A stretch of DNA of 64,000 nt from Clytia hemisphaerica (taxonomy: Eukaryota; Cnidaria; Hydrozoa; Leptothecata; Clytiidae). The position numbers were made by a program, and so were the translations under genes. Below are positions 47,301-58,500 of the stretch, piece by piece (the stretch's first letter is position 1; every line of letters starts with the position of its first letter). The notes beneath the pieces were generated by a model that ran no database searches, had not been told where the DNA came from, and saw nothing but the letters and a program-made list of their open reading frames with translations. Location: positions 62,001-126,000 of the forward strand of contig CACVBU010000738.1 of NCBI GenBank assembly GCA_902728285.1, written 5' to 3'.

Positions 47301-48040
47301 TTGGGGGGAGCACAAATTTTAAAGACAGGTGGGGGGGAAGGCCAGATGGGGGATTTTAGCTCATATTAGGGGGGACCAAAAAGCTGGAGGACGCCATGTT
47401 TTTATCAAACATTTACTTTGACTAACTGTTGCATATAAAATTTATCCACGTTGTGAATTAAAGACCTCAGAAAAACCTTCAAATTAAACAGCTAAAAATG
47501 AAAAACGGTTGAAATTGAAACTTGACTTTAGAAGTATGAAAAATTCACAATGAATTATTTAAAATCAGAAAAAATTATCCTTCAAGCGCTTTTAGTTTTA
47601 CAACCTTCCTATGTATTCGTATCAAATATTGTACATTCTTGAAGATTCTTGCGAAGTCAAATATTTGAAGTAAGCAATAGCCATACAAGCATTTTGCAAA
47701 AAAGTGAAATATTAAAATATGATAAAAGTTTTAGCAGAACGGTCATACCTTGAGGTGTCAGAATCTGCATCTTCTGTATGAATCAATAAACATGAGAACA
47801 CTGGAAAATAATTGTACAAAGTGGTTGTAATAAGAATTCACTCTGATATCATGATGGTAAGAAGGGCGTAACAATAGCTTAATGGTGTGGAACTTGACAA
47901 GATTTTCAATTCATCGAAAAAAAGTAGCGAGGTTTTATTTTTACGAAAATAAGTGACCGTCGCATGGCAACTAGACTTAAAGTAAACAAAACTAGAGTAC
48001 ACATACCTAGAAGTAACGCAATCAGATGTGCATACTCCAT
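44377..48040 (-). CDS. Mucin-like type I membrane protein with SEA-like domain
   Basis: There are four exons: 48007-48040, 47749-47800, 45644-46291 and 44377-45352. All junctions are in phase and give 569 residues. A signal peptide is split by the first intron (MEYAHLIALLL then VFSCLL). Residues about 30-335 are a Ser/Thr/Pro-rich stretch with no cysteine, including near repeats of TTNSQVETT, typical of dense O-glycosylation. Residues about 340-440 read like a SEA domain: YNITVQATYNGN, a helix SFENKFFNEVEYELKNIF, then KCGSIIFNYTV. GSII at about 392-395 sits where SEA domains carry the GSVVV self-cleavage site. Two cysteines (352, 391) may pair. A membrane segment at about 453-479 (LTVLYATVFSVVGFVFVVIL) precedes a 90-residue charged tail. 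Its role as a surface mucin or adhesion molecule is inferred. There is no EGF or recognisable ligand domain. Confidence 0.82.
46990..47400. repeat. G/C-run repeat in an intron of the SEA-mucin gene
   Basis: It is bounded by ATCATCCCCCCCCCAGGAAG on the left and GGGGGGACCAAAAAGCTGG on the right, with several internal runs of 5-8 G. It may be a decayed relative of other G-run repeats (19640-19670, 6600-6630). The ends are not clean inverted repeats. Confidence 0.4.
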
Positions 48041-49035
48041 AATGTAGAATGAGATTCAAATGACAAAGTTGAAAATCCAGGGACGACAAAAATTTGTTGC
48101 AAAATCTGTTGCTAGAAAAGTAAGATGAAAAACTGTAAAAAAGTAAAAGCTGGTCAGTAAATAAAAAGAAAAAGGGCGAAAATTTTTAGAGAGAAATATT
48201 TACGTGTAAATCAACCTGAGTAAATGTTTCTCTCACAACATACAAGTAAAATGGTAGACAACAAGTAAAATAGTTGACCATATTTAAACTATATGAAAGA
48301 AAAACAAAAATTTTGTCAACACTAATATCGGATAATGGAAAGCTGATGAGATGTGATGTATCACATTCAAAGCAAGAGAATGCAATGCGCCCATAAACAC
48401 TAGATCTCATTTTCTCACATGAAATTTAAAAGGAGATACAACACTTACTACAAAGAGCTTACTCGATGTTATGACGTCATATTCCAGTGCACAAGTTGTA
48501 GTAAAAACATTAAAAAGATGTTGTTTTAATGTCCATGCATAAAAATGAATCAAATTCGACCAGTCATCCTTAAAATATTTCCTGAAAAAAAAACTTCCTT
48601 GATTTTTTCCTGAGAGGGAAACGTGATTGACCAAAAAAGCGACAAGGTTTTTGTTTTTGAAGACGCTTGAAAAGGGATGTATAATTTGTAAGAAATTCGA
48701 TTCTTTTTCGAGTACGTCCAGGTTTATTTTAACACTAGGTATCCGATTCAAAGTTTCAGATTTCTCAAAAAAATCACTTTTTGGGAAGGGGACACGGAAA
48801 GGGTAATCAGTAACATTGATTCAAAATTGACTCATCTTTGTTCAGATTAATCGTGATTAAAAAATATTAAAAGTTGAACATATAAGAGTCTGGGTCATCT
48901 TGTTTTTTTAAATTAATGCCAGAGTTGATACCAGATATTGATAAATAAGACACTTTTTCAGAGTACTTTCGTTTTTCATTACAGTCTGATACGGTAGTTG
49001 AAGTTTTTTCGCTTTCAAAAATAATTTTAGGTAAA
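48041..49035. other. Intergenic stretch
   Basis: This short AT-rich gap lies between two minus-strand genes. It would contain the promoter of the SEA-mucin gene and the 3' UTR of the next gene. Nothing else was recognised. Confidence 0.45.
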
Positions 49036-51517
49036 TCATTTGTCAGATTTTAATTGCTGTCCAGGATTTTCTTTTACAGTGTTACTAATAATACTATCTT
49101 CGACTTCTTGGTTTTCTTTATCAAAAAGAGGAATTCCTTTGATCTGGTCCACCATATACACCAAACGTTGTCGCTCCATAAAGGCAGCATCTTTGGTACT
49201 GAGTCTGGTCTTTTGTTGATTTTTCTGTTTACTGGAGTTTGCTGAAGTAATATTCGGGTTCTGGTTTTCCCCTACCGAAGGTCGAAGTCTTCGTTCTAAA
49301 TATGTAATTTCTTTTTGTCGGACACTTTCGTTGTATAGTTCGGTTTTGATTTTACGGATTCCATGATCAAGTGAACCGATACTTCCAGCCCGTTGTTTTT
49401 CGATAAACTCCAGCTCTTTTCGACTTGCAGCAGATACACCTGAATTGGACAATAAGGATAAAATATAAAGATCAAAATGAATTTGACCTCGATTACGCAT
49501 CTCTTTCCTTCTTCATTCCAAAAAGAAGAGTCTTTCTACTAAAAAGTTTTTTTAGGTCGAAACACTGAACAGGGTTAGCGAAGAATTGCTAATTAAGCTC
49601 TAATTTTGTGATACTAAACGTCCTTTAGAAATTTGCAAGAAGGTGGCAATTCAGACGGACTAATTAGATGTGTTAAAGAAAACAGTTTCATGTCGCGAAT
49701 TGATTTCTATGAAAATATTTCTCCTTTACATTTTTCGGTATTGGCATTAGCTACTCTCCACGAAAGACACTTAACTTAATCTACTTTATGGCTAGCGAAC
49801 GTGGGGAAAACAACTTGGTTTCTACGTCATATAGACATTACGCAGTCGGAACTCTCGATGTCATAAAACGTGATACATAAATCGCGAATAGTTGCGTCAT
49901 TACTCGTACTCGTTGCGAATTTTGCCGTCATTCAAATAAAACAAACAAACTGTCGTCAAGAAAAAAAATTTCAATTCTAAAAAAATGAGTATTCTAGAAA
50001 TCAAAGAATGGCTAATCTTCGATTTTTACATTAGCCCATTCCTATGTAGATATGGGATCGACTTCACAACTGTACGAAAAAGAGGCAATTTCGGAAATTC
50101 AAATTGGCAGAAATTTTGTACTTTTCTCACTCAGCCACTAATTTCAAGATGAGACCTTTTACCTCGATAGAAGTAAAATAAACTAACGTAGACTTTGAAG
50201 CCATTGATTATGTTCTTTTCCAATCATTCTTTCAAAACATTCTCAAAACAACACCAAGATGATGTTTGAGAGTATGAATACAAGTCTTTAGCATTAAAAC
50301 AATTTGTAGGATGCGTCTAATAATAATGTAACGTCTGGTTTTCTAATTAAATTCGAAGTCTCCATTTTTGAGAAATCAAGTCATGAATGCTTTGTGGATG
50401 AAAATATTTGAATTCTCTAATACATGTTTTTTTTATAAGCATTGCACTTGTAAGCATATCTAGGCTCAGATATGGGGAAAATTAAGTATATGGCAAGCAT
50501 TACTTGAGCCTACGAAAAATGTTTTTTCCTGATTTTGGCTTTTTTGGCTGAATTTTAAGGCTTTTCAGTATTTCCCTAAATTTTTGCTTTGGATATAAGC
50601 ATCCCTCAAGCATTTTTTCAGCCTTAATAAGCTTTCGACCTTTGAGCCTGTTTTCGGATTTTTATATGCTTATAAAAAAACATGTAGCTATGATTTGTTA
50701 ATTTGGAACAGGTTCAAAACAGCCCTGCAACTTGTGATATTATCCGGTTATGTATCTAGAATGGCGTAAGAAAAAAAGCTCCAAAAGTGAGAATACGCGT
50801 TTTTTATACAAGAAGATATCCCAGAACTTCTGAAGCCTTCGGATGTTCTTAACATAACATGTTCCTTTTTCACTATTTTGTGAGTTTTTTTGTTCATTTT
50901 CCTACGAAATTGGGTGTCTTATAGAGTCCACATGACCTGAAAATGTTCTTAGTTTGTTCCTAATATTTTGGCCATCAAAGCCTCGTTTTCTTATATAGTT
51001 TTTTCTTATAAAAAACGTGCAGGTAATTCAATAAATGTAGCAGGATTAAAAATCCTTATCATGAATTAATAAAATAAACCAATCAACCCATTCGCTGCAT
51101 TAAAAAGGACCAGGTTCTAATGATATGAATGTCTTAGCTCTAGCCTAGACAGCCCACTTTTGCCCTGCCTATTCTAATTGTGGATCAAATTGGGCAGATA
51201 GTTGACGTCAAAACATTGCCCTCTTTTAACGTCAATGCAATGTCTTCTTTCAATCTTTTCCAAGCAAAGATTTTAGCTACCAACTTTGCGCCAACATTTC
51301 GGCTATACAAACATTTAGAATAGTAAGGGCGAAAAAAGTGGTCCGTCTAAACTAGAGCTTACAATCTCACACGTACAGAAAATTTGACGTCGTTCGACCC
51401 AATTTGCTAAAGTGTAAGCGTACCTTTATTTCGGTAGATACTTGTTGTCTCGTTCTTCGACTCATTGCGAAGCTGCAAACGATCAGAAAAGCTGTTCAAA
51501 CGTACAATTTCTTCCAT
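49036..51517 (-). CDS. Orphan two-exon protein, 165 residues, coiled-coil-like
   Basis: Exon 1 is 51424-51517, starting MEEIVRLNSFSDRLQLRN, with donor AAAG|GTACGC. Exon 2 is 49036-49439 after a CCAATTCAG acceptor. Phase is kept, with a shared glycine codon. The protein is hydrophilic and rich in Lys, Arg, Glu and Gln. It has helical stretches ELEFIEKQRAGSIG, IRKIKTELYNESVRQKE and DAAFMERQRLVYMVDQIKG, and no signal peptide, membrane segment or cysteine. The middle (about 90-110) is Asn/Gln/Ser-rich and likely disordered. I do not recognise the family. Small proteins of this kind are often ciliary or chromosome-associated, but nothing here shows that. The 2-kb intron contains a small TIR element (51130-51360). 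Confidence 0.6.
51130..51360. repeat. MITE with CTCTAGCCTAGACAG-type inverted ends
   Basis: The left arm is tagctctagcctagacagcc and the right arm is gtccgtctaaactagagctta in reverse orientation. Both continue into 'cccacttttgcc...attctaa' and 'ttagaatag...aaaaaagtgg'. It is about 230 bases long, within the intron of the orphan gene. Confidence 0.6.
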
Positions 51518-52502
51518 GATGTTGTCAAAAAAATCACAGGGCAAACTGACGATGACCCATCACAAAACTTGTTGCAATGATTCACATATCATCATCCAAT
51601 CTAAGAATTGTTAGACATTTGCACAATTATCTTTAATAGTTTAATTAACACTCTTGAGAATAAAATGTTGATTAGAAAGGATGTTACCGTCTAATGTGAT
51701 CTTTATGTTATATCATCGCTTGATAAGAAAAGTAATTTCCGATAGGAAAGACTCCCGATATGTCTACAGGGATATTTCCCATTTGTGCTTCATATAAAGT
51801 TGGTGTTTAGAAATGAAGAAAAATTAAGAGATCATGAAGATGGAGAAAAAAAATAGATGAATTTTACCTGAAGAATGAGAAAATATCATCCGATTTATGA
51901 CAAGTAGGAATTAAATCCACGAATTGAATTAAATCCAGAGATTTTGAAAAAACTTCATTTTAATCCATAAAACTCTGAATTCCTGAGGAATTCCTGCCCT
52001 GCATGAAGCTCAAAACCGAATCCAAGATTTTAAAACTTGAGATTCGAAAAGAGAGTTTTGGGTATTGATTCATTAATCATTGAAAAATTCGACTTTTAAA
52101 AATTACCATTCGCGAGATAATCTGCTTCTCCATTTCTTTTTACATGATCAGCACAATACACAATATTAAAAGGTGCAAATATAATATGTATATCTAATAA
52201 AAGTACTATCCGTCATTTCCAACGGACTCGTTGTTGTGTTGGATTTGACTGTTTTTAGTTCTTTTAGCGCGCAAATAAGATAAAATTTAAGTCAATTTCA
52301 AGTGTCATTTTTCCTGAAAAAAATATTTTCATATAATGTTCTTTTCGAGTACTTTTGATAAAAACGGTTTGAAATCTTCAAACCTGATCGAGACATGAAA
52401 CGGTAGCTAAGCAACGATCTACCCCGCTTCATATCTTCCGACTACCAGACAAACTGCAAGAATAATACCACCAAAACAAAAATCACAAATATAACCTAGC
52501 AT

Positions 52503-55500
52503 CTATGCTTCCCCTCCACCAGCTTCCACGTTGACCGCTCCATCAGGTGCTAGGCTATCATTTACTACTCCATTGTCTGTATTATCTATTGGTTCCTGTT
52601 TGATTTCAGTTTTGGTGCGACTTCTACGGGAAGATTTACGTTCACCCCCTTCCTCCTCTTCTCGCCCAGATCTCGAATGTTTTTTCCTGAGAAATGAAAA
52701 AAATAATATTCAAAATTGGAAAACGTTAGAGTGTAGGTTAAATGAAGAAAAGGTTCACAATGCATTCATGTTTATCCCGTTAAATTTATTGAATCTTCTT
52801 AGTCCTTCTTTTGGATATTTGACCTGCGGAAGCTTTCTGTGGCATTGAGTAAGACATCCAAGTATCTTTATCTAAACTTTTTTCCAAAGTCGAGATATCA
52901 TAATTCGAAATTAAAAAGAAAATTGGTTTGAGTAAAGGTAGTTTTATTTCCTTTTGATCTCAAATAATAAAGATTTAATCAAATATTGACCTACCTATCT
53001 GAAGTTGAACGTGATTCATGCCTACGCCTTGAAGAACGATCCTAAGAATATATATTAAAACAATGATAAAAACATCCGTGTCATATCCCAGTTCCTAAGC
53101 ATACCGATACAATGTTTCTAAGAATATCTATATTTTCAAAGTTGCTCAATAATTCAAAAAACATGTAGTTCTTAACTCCAGAGCTGTAGAAAAACATGTT
53201 CTTACCCTATGTTCTGTTCGTGGACGATCACGATCTCTATCACGCATACTCCTATCACGGTCTCTTTCACCTCGATCACTTCGGTCTCGATGTCTCCTAC
53301 TAAATAAAACAATGGTACTAGTCTGATAATATACTGGATGGAAGCAAGAACAGAAAAAAACAGAAATTAAAAGTTGTTAATTTTTACACGACATTTAGAC
53401 AGTCTGGTTCGTAGCCAACAAAGAGATTTCACATTCAGCAACGTCAGAAATGTCCGATATTTATACAATAGTAACTGTTTTGAAGGTCGACACGGAAAAA
53501 TATTGACCGCAGCCAGAGTACAGACCGAGCTTGCTAAAGTTGAAAAGCCCACCAAACACAGATACTTCAAAGTATCAAAAAGAGTGGTGCGATTGCTTGG
53601 ACATCTCTTTTACATTTACTTCAAAGTAAATTGATACCCAATTATAACGAGGAGTATGGAACACCGTAGCTGCCTTATGCGATAAATTATTCGATAAAAA
53701 ATTCGATGCGATAAATCATTCGATAAAAAATTCGATGCGATAAACCATACGATAAATTATTCGTTGAATTATCCGATCAGCCCTTACCCGATATTTATAC
53801 TTTTGGTGGAAACCGCGCTCCGGAAGGGTGAAATCATCGATCGAAAAGAAGATTTTCCGGGGGTGCTGCTGATTAGGGCAGATCATGGCAAAAAAAAAAC
53901 AGTGTGTCCAGAAAAAAATAGAACTAACAGATTTATCGATCTATCTTACTGAGTTTAGAATTATCGCAAATAAATCCAATACTCTTTTGAAGTTAATTTT
54001 AGGGATTGGTGGAATAAGCAGCGGGGTTGGTACTCTGGGAGAAAATTCATAGTATATGATTTTAGACAATTAAGCACAAAAGAGTATAGCAATCATCAAT
54101 TCTGAGGGCAATTATTAAACAGATTTTAGTTTTATGTAAATTATGTTCCGTTTAGTTTAGTTCGAAGTCAAATTGCGATGTCCTCCCTCAAAGTTTATGA
54201 AACTTTTTTTCCATCCTCGACCCCTTACGCTATTGATGATCCTGATAGAATAAAATAGTTAGAATACCAAAGAAAAAAATCCTTCTAGATTTCGATTTTG
54301 CTGAACCAAAATCCCATCAGATTACCCCTTTCTATCGCTTTTTGGCCTTTACTGTCAACTGTAATGTAATTGATAAAGCAAGAGATACCTTTGGTTTGAC
54401 TTTCCCATAAAAATTAAAAAGAACTGGTACACACTAAAGTCACTGACGTAGTGTAATTTAATCCATTAATTACTTACTTAATTACTTAAAAGTTGAACAC
54501 CAACTGCCAGCAAAATGGTCGACGTTTTCATATCCCACCCCCCACACACACACACGTGGGGTTGCGTTTTGCGTTTTGAAAGATGCGCCATTTCCACCAA
54601 AAGTATAAATATCGGGTAAGGCCCTTACTAAGGGCCGATCGGATAATTCATCGAATAATTTATCGAATGGTTTATCGCATCGAATTTTTTATCGAATGAT
54701 TTATGGCATCCAATATTTTATCGCATCGAATAATTTATCGAATGATTTATCGCATCAAATTTTTTATCGAATATTTTATCGCATAATCGAATATTTTATC
54801 ACATTAGGCAGCTACAGCGTTCCATAGAGGAGCAATCTCTCAAGGCAGCTGTGTATAATCTTAGAATAAAAGAGATCAATCACCTGCTACCATGTCTACC
54901 AGAGGAGTCTCTTCTCCGATGTCTTCTTAATTCACCTTCGCTATCATATTCACTGTCGCTACCACGCAGTGGCCCTCCGAACTGTGGTGGAAACCCTTGC
55001 GGCGGTTGAAATGGATCTACAAGAGGAGGTGAAGAAAAGGTTTTTTACTAGAATCTTTTCTCCTTGAATGATGGTACTAACCTGATGGAGAATCAAGGTA
55101 ATTTTCTACTTCAAGGTGGTAATAAAGTTTGCAGCTCTCATATGTAAATTGAAGCATTTATTACTTATTGACTGTCACCACAGATTCAAAATGAGTCTAG
55201 GTAATATTCTAGTTGGGGAGTTGGGGAGTTGGGGAGTTGCTAGTTTCGAGTTGGGATGTTCGTAAAACTTTACGGTGACCGAAAATTTTCTTATTTAAAA
55301 TAATGTAGCCAAAAAGTACAAATTTCAAATTAGCCAGTACCAAACATATTATTGACTTTAAGATCATGAAAATGGTAAGGTGCTGGCTAGCAAAGCCAAA
55401 ATACTTAGTACTGTTATGTCATTGTCATAATGCTGACAACATGACACGTTCTTGTAAAAATAATGACAAAATCTTTAAATACAATGATTGTCAAACAAAT

Positions 55501-58500
55501 TCCCCAATAAATATTGATCATACTGCAAGTGATGCTTATTGTATAAAAGGATATAAGTTGACAGTCATCTTAGCCTCAAAAAATTCGTAGAGATAGCTTA
55601 TAGAGCTAGAAAAATAATGACACTTTCTTTTGTCATTTTATCATTGGAATTGACACTTTTTAATAAAAATTTTGATCACATTATAAAATACAAAGGTTCT
55701 AAAGTCACTTTAATCAAGAATTATATTTATACTCAATGTGATGCAGGAAATATAAATGGATATGAATTGACAGTAGAAAATAGCTTTCCATGCTCTCAGC
55801 GCACGTTTTTAAGGCAAATAAGCATATTACAGGTGGTATATGTATTATACGTATTATATGTGTTATATATTACTCTCATATTACATTTACTTTCAAAATC
55901 GTACTTTTGATGTATGTTATTCTTTTTCGGTAGCCGGTAATTTTTTAACTCCCCAACTCGAAACTAGCAACTCCCCAGCTCGAAACTAGCAACTCCCCAA
56001 CTCGAAACTAGCAACTCCCTAACTCGCGACTAGAATAGTTTACAAACTCATTCAAAATTCCCTCGTGTGCAGTCGTGTGTAATTTTTCTTATTCAGAATA
56101 TGAAAAGTGAGAGCTCTAAGAAAGTTTAGAAACTAAGTAGTTCACTTCACAGTTAGTTGAAAATAAGCCTCTTCTTACCCTGTGGTCCTCCAGGTGGAAA
56201 CATTTGACCAGGACCAAGCGGAACTGAGAAGATCGAATAAGAAATTAAAATAAAATTTAGAAGAAGTACAATTTGAGATTATCAACAACAGTTAATAAAC
56301 AGAATATTGGTAAAAGCAGGTAAAAGAAAGTGATCACAAAATAAATAGCAAAGTTTACCTATATTGGCACCTGCAGGTAGATATTGAACACCAGATGGTC
56401 CCATAACTGGCCCTCCCATGGACGAGGGAGCACCTGTAAAAAAGAACAATAGAGCATGATAGAACATAAACATTTTATCAAAAACATGAATAAATAATGT
56501 GATAGTGATAGTAGCCCATAGTTCAGGAACTGGATAGTTTTTCGATAAGGTTTTTCTTTTGGTGGCAAAAGACATTCAACTTACGGATATTCTTTGCGTG
56601 AAAATAAAACAATAGGCTTATTACCCATGGATTGTATTTGTCCAGGTTGTTGTGATTGGCCGTCTTGATTTTCATTCAGGACCATTCCTCCTCCAGGCAG
56701 TGCTGTAATAAAAGCAAAATTGAACACCATTATAACTATATCAGTATATGATCATTGTTAACCTTTTATGATCCTTAATGGAAACTAACTAAAATAACAA
56801 AAAAAGTATATTTAACGGGGGTTCGTACAAGGAAATTAACTTATGCTGGTCCGAGCTATTTTATGGTATAATATGCAAGGTAAACTATTCTCAAGGTAGT
56901 TTGCCCATCTTTACCAGAATTTCCGAAAAAATTATAGGTACATGAAATTGAAACTACTTATTACCTGTGTATATCGGTCTGGGACCTCCGAAGGGTTGCT
57001 GTATCATTCTAGGCTGACCTAAAGCCAATGCTAATAATTCGTCTTCTTTCTGTTTTCTTCGAGCGTCTGAAACAAGACAGATAATAAGATAGCATTTGAA
57101 AAATCAAAAGAACAACATATGGATTGCAAAAATAAAGTATCATTGTACAATTCATCAAACATTTCATGGAATATTCAATTGAGAAGTAAAACCAATTTAA
57201 AGTTTACCGTCTGATCCGAGAACGTGTATTGACCCTTCAACTTTGCGGTCAGGTGGTGGACCTGCTTTCACTCTGGTTCTGCCTGAAAATTGATTGAAAG
57301 AAACAAATTTTAAAACTTACACTAATTCATGAAAAAAATGTTAAAAAAATGTTAAAACAATGTTAATGCCCATCATATTATCAAACAATAGTTGGCTGGA
57401 GAGTGGTTCTTTGATTATACCGTCAAACCTTTAAAAATATTGAAAGGCAATAATGGCTTAGGCCTAAAATTTGCTCAACAACTTAATGACCTTGCAAAAG
57501 GACTAAATATACAATAGGGAGTGTTATATAATGACAGCTTACCGTCAGGAAGAACTTCAAATTCGAGAGGTTGTGGTGGTTGCGCATGCGTATGCGTATG
57601 TGCATGGGCAGGTGGATGAGCTTGATGAACCACAGTTGGCGGTGCTGCTGTTACAGTCTGTAAACACACAGATTTTATTAGCATTGGTTTAGGCTTAAAG
57701 GGATAATCAGATGGTTTGAAGATTGTCAGACAGGGAAATTTTGGTCAGAACCATTGTAGGAGACAAAATATCTGAATTCATCTGATTATCCAGGATTATC
57801 TATTCAAGATAAATTTTTAGAAAACAGAAAAAAATGAAAATAAGGCGTAAATAGATCAAATCGATGGCTTACATATGGCGTGCGTACACTTTCTAGCCTC
57901 ATTCTCCTCTGTTTTTCACAATATTGTTTCCAAGTTTCTTCTGTAAACCCATAATTAAAATAGTCACTAATATCCGCACCTAAACAAAACAAGAAAAACC
58001 AAGTGAAATATTTTTATCTTACGATTAACATCGAGGAAGTTTCACAAGTCAGATCGAATCAGTCAGTCAGATTATCTAGTGGAATTCAGTTTTACTAATC
58101 AAGAAGATCAGAATGAATTGTTCCCAACATAAAAATAGCAATGAGTTTTACAACCTTCCCTTATTATATAATTTCAAAAAAGACAACGAAAATATAAATG
58201 TGGGATAAGTTTTTGGGAAATGCTCGATTTTTCATGTGCCAATTTAACTCTCTGAGTGCAACGGAAGTCATCAGCAGAGCTCAGAATGAGAGAATCTGTC
58301 CACTTTTTTATTAAAGCAAGATCTTGGAGATACATGATTCATTTATGATAAGCAACACATCTAAGCTTAACTAAAATTCCTCACGATTTCGTTCATTAGG
58401 TACCTGAGATTAAACACTCACTGTTTTGACAACAACTGAGGACAGAAAAAATTCTCAACAATATTTTTTCGAAATTCTAAAAAGATCTAATAAAAATAGA

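Noticed and set aside
55366-55910. Two frames inside the GGGGAGTTG foldback with several cysteines
   Set aside because: Both are short and AT-codon biased, ending in VLYVLY-type repeats from a microsatellite. They lie within a non-coding element core.
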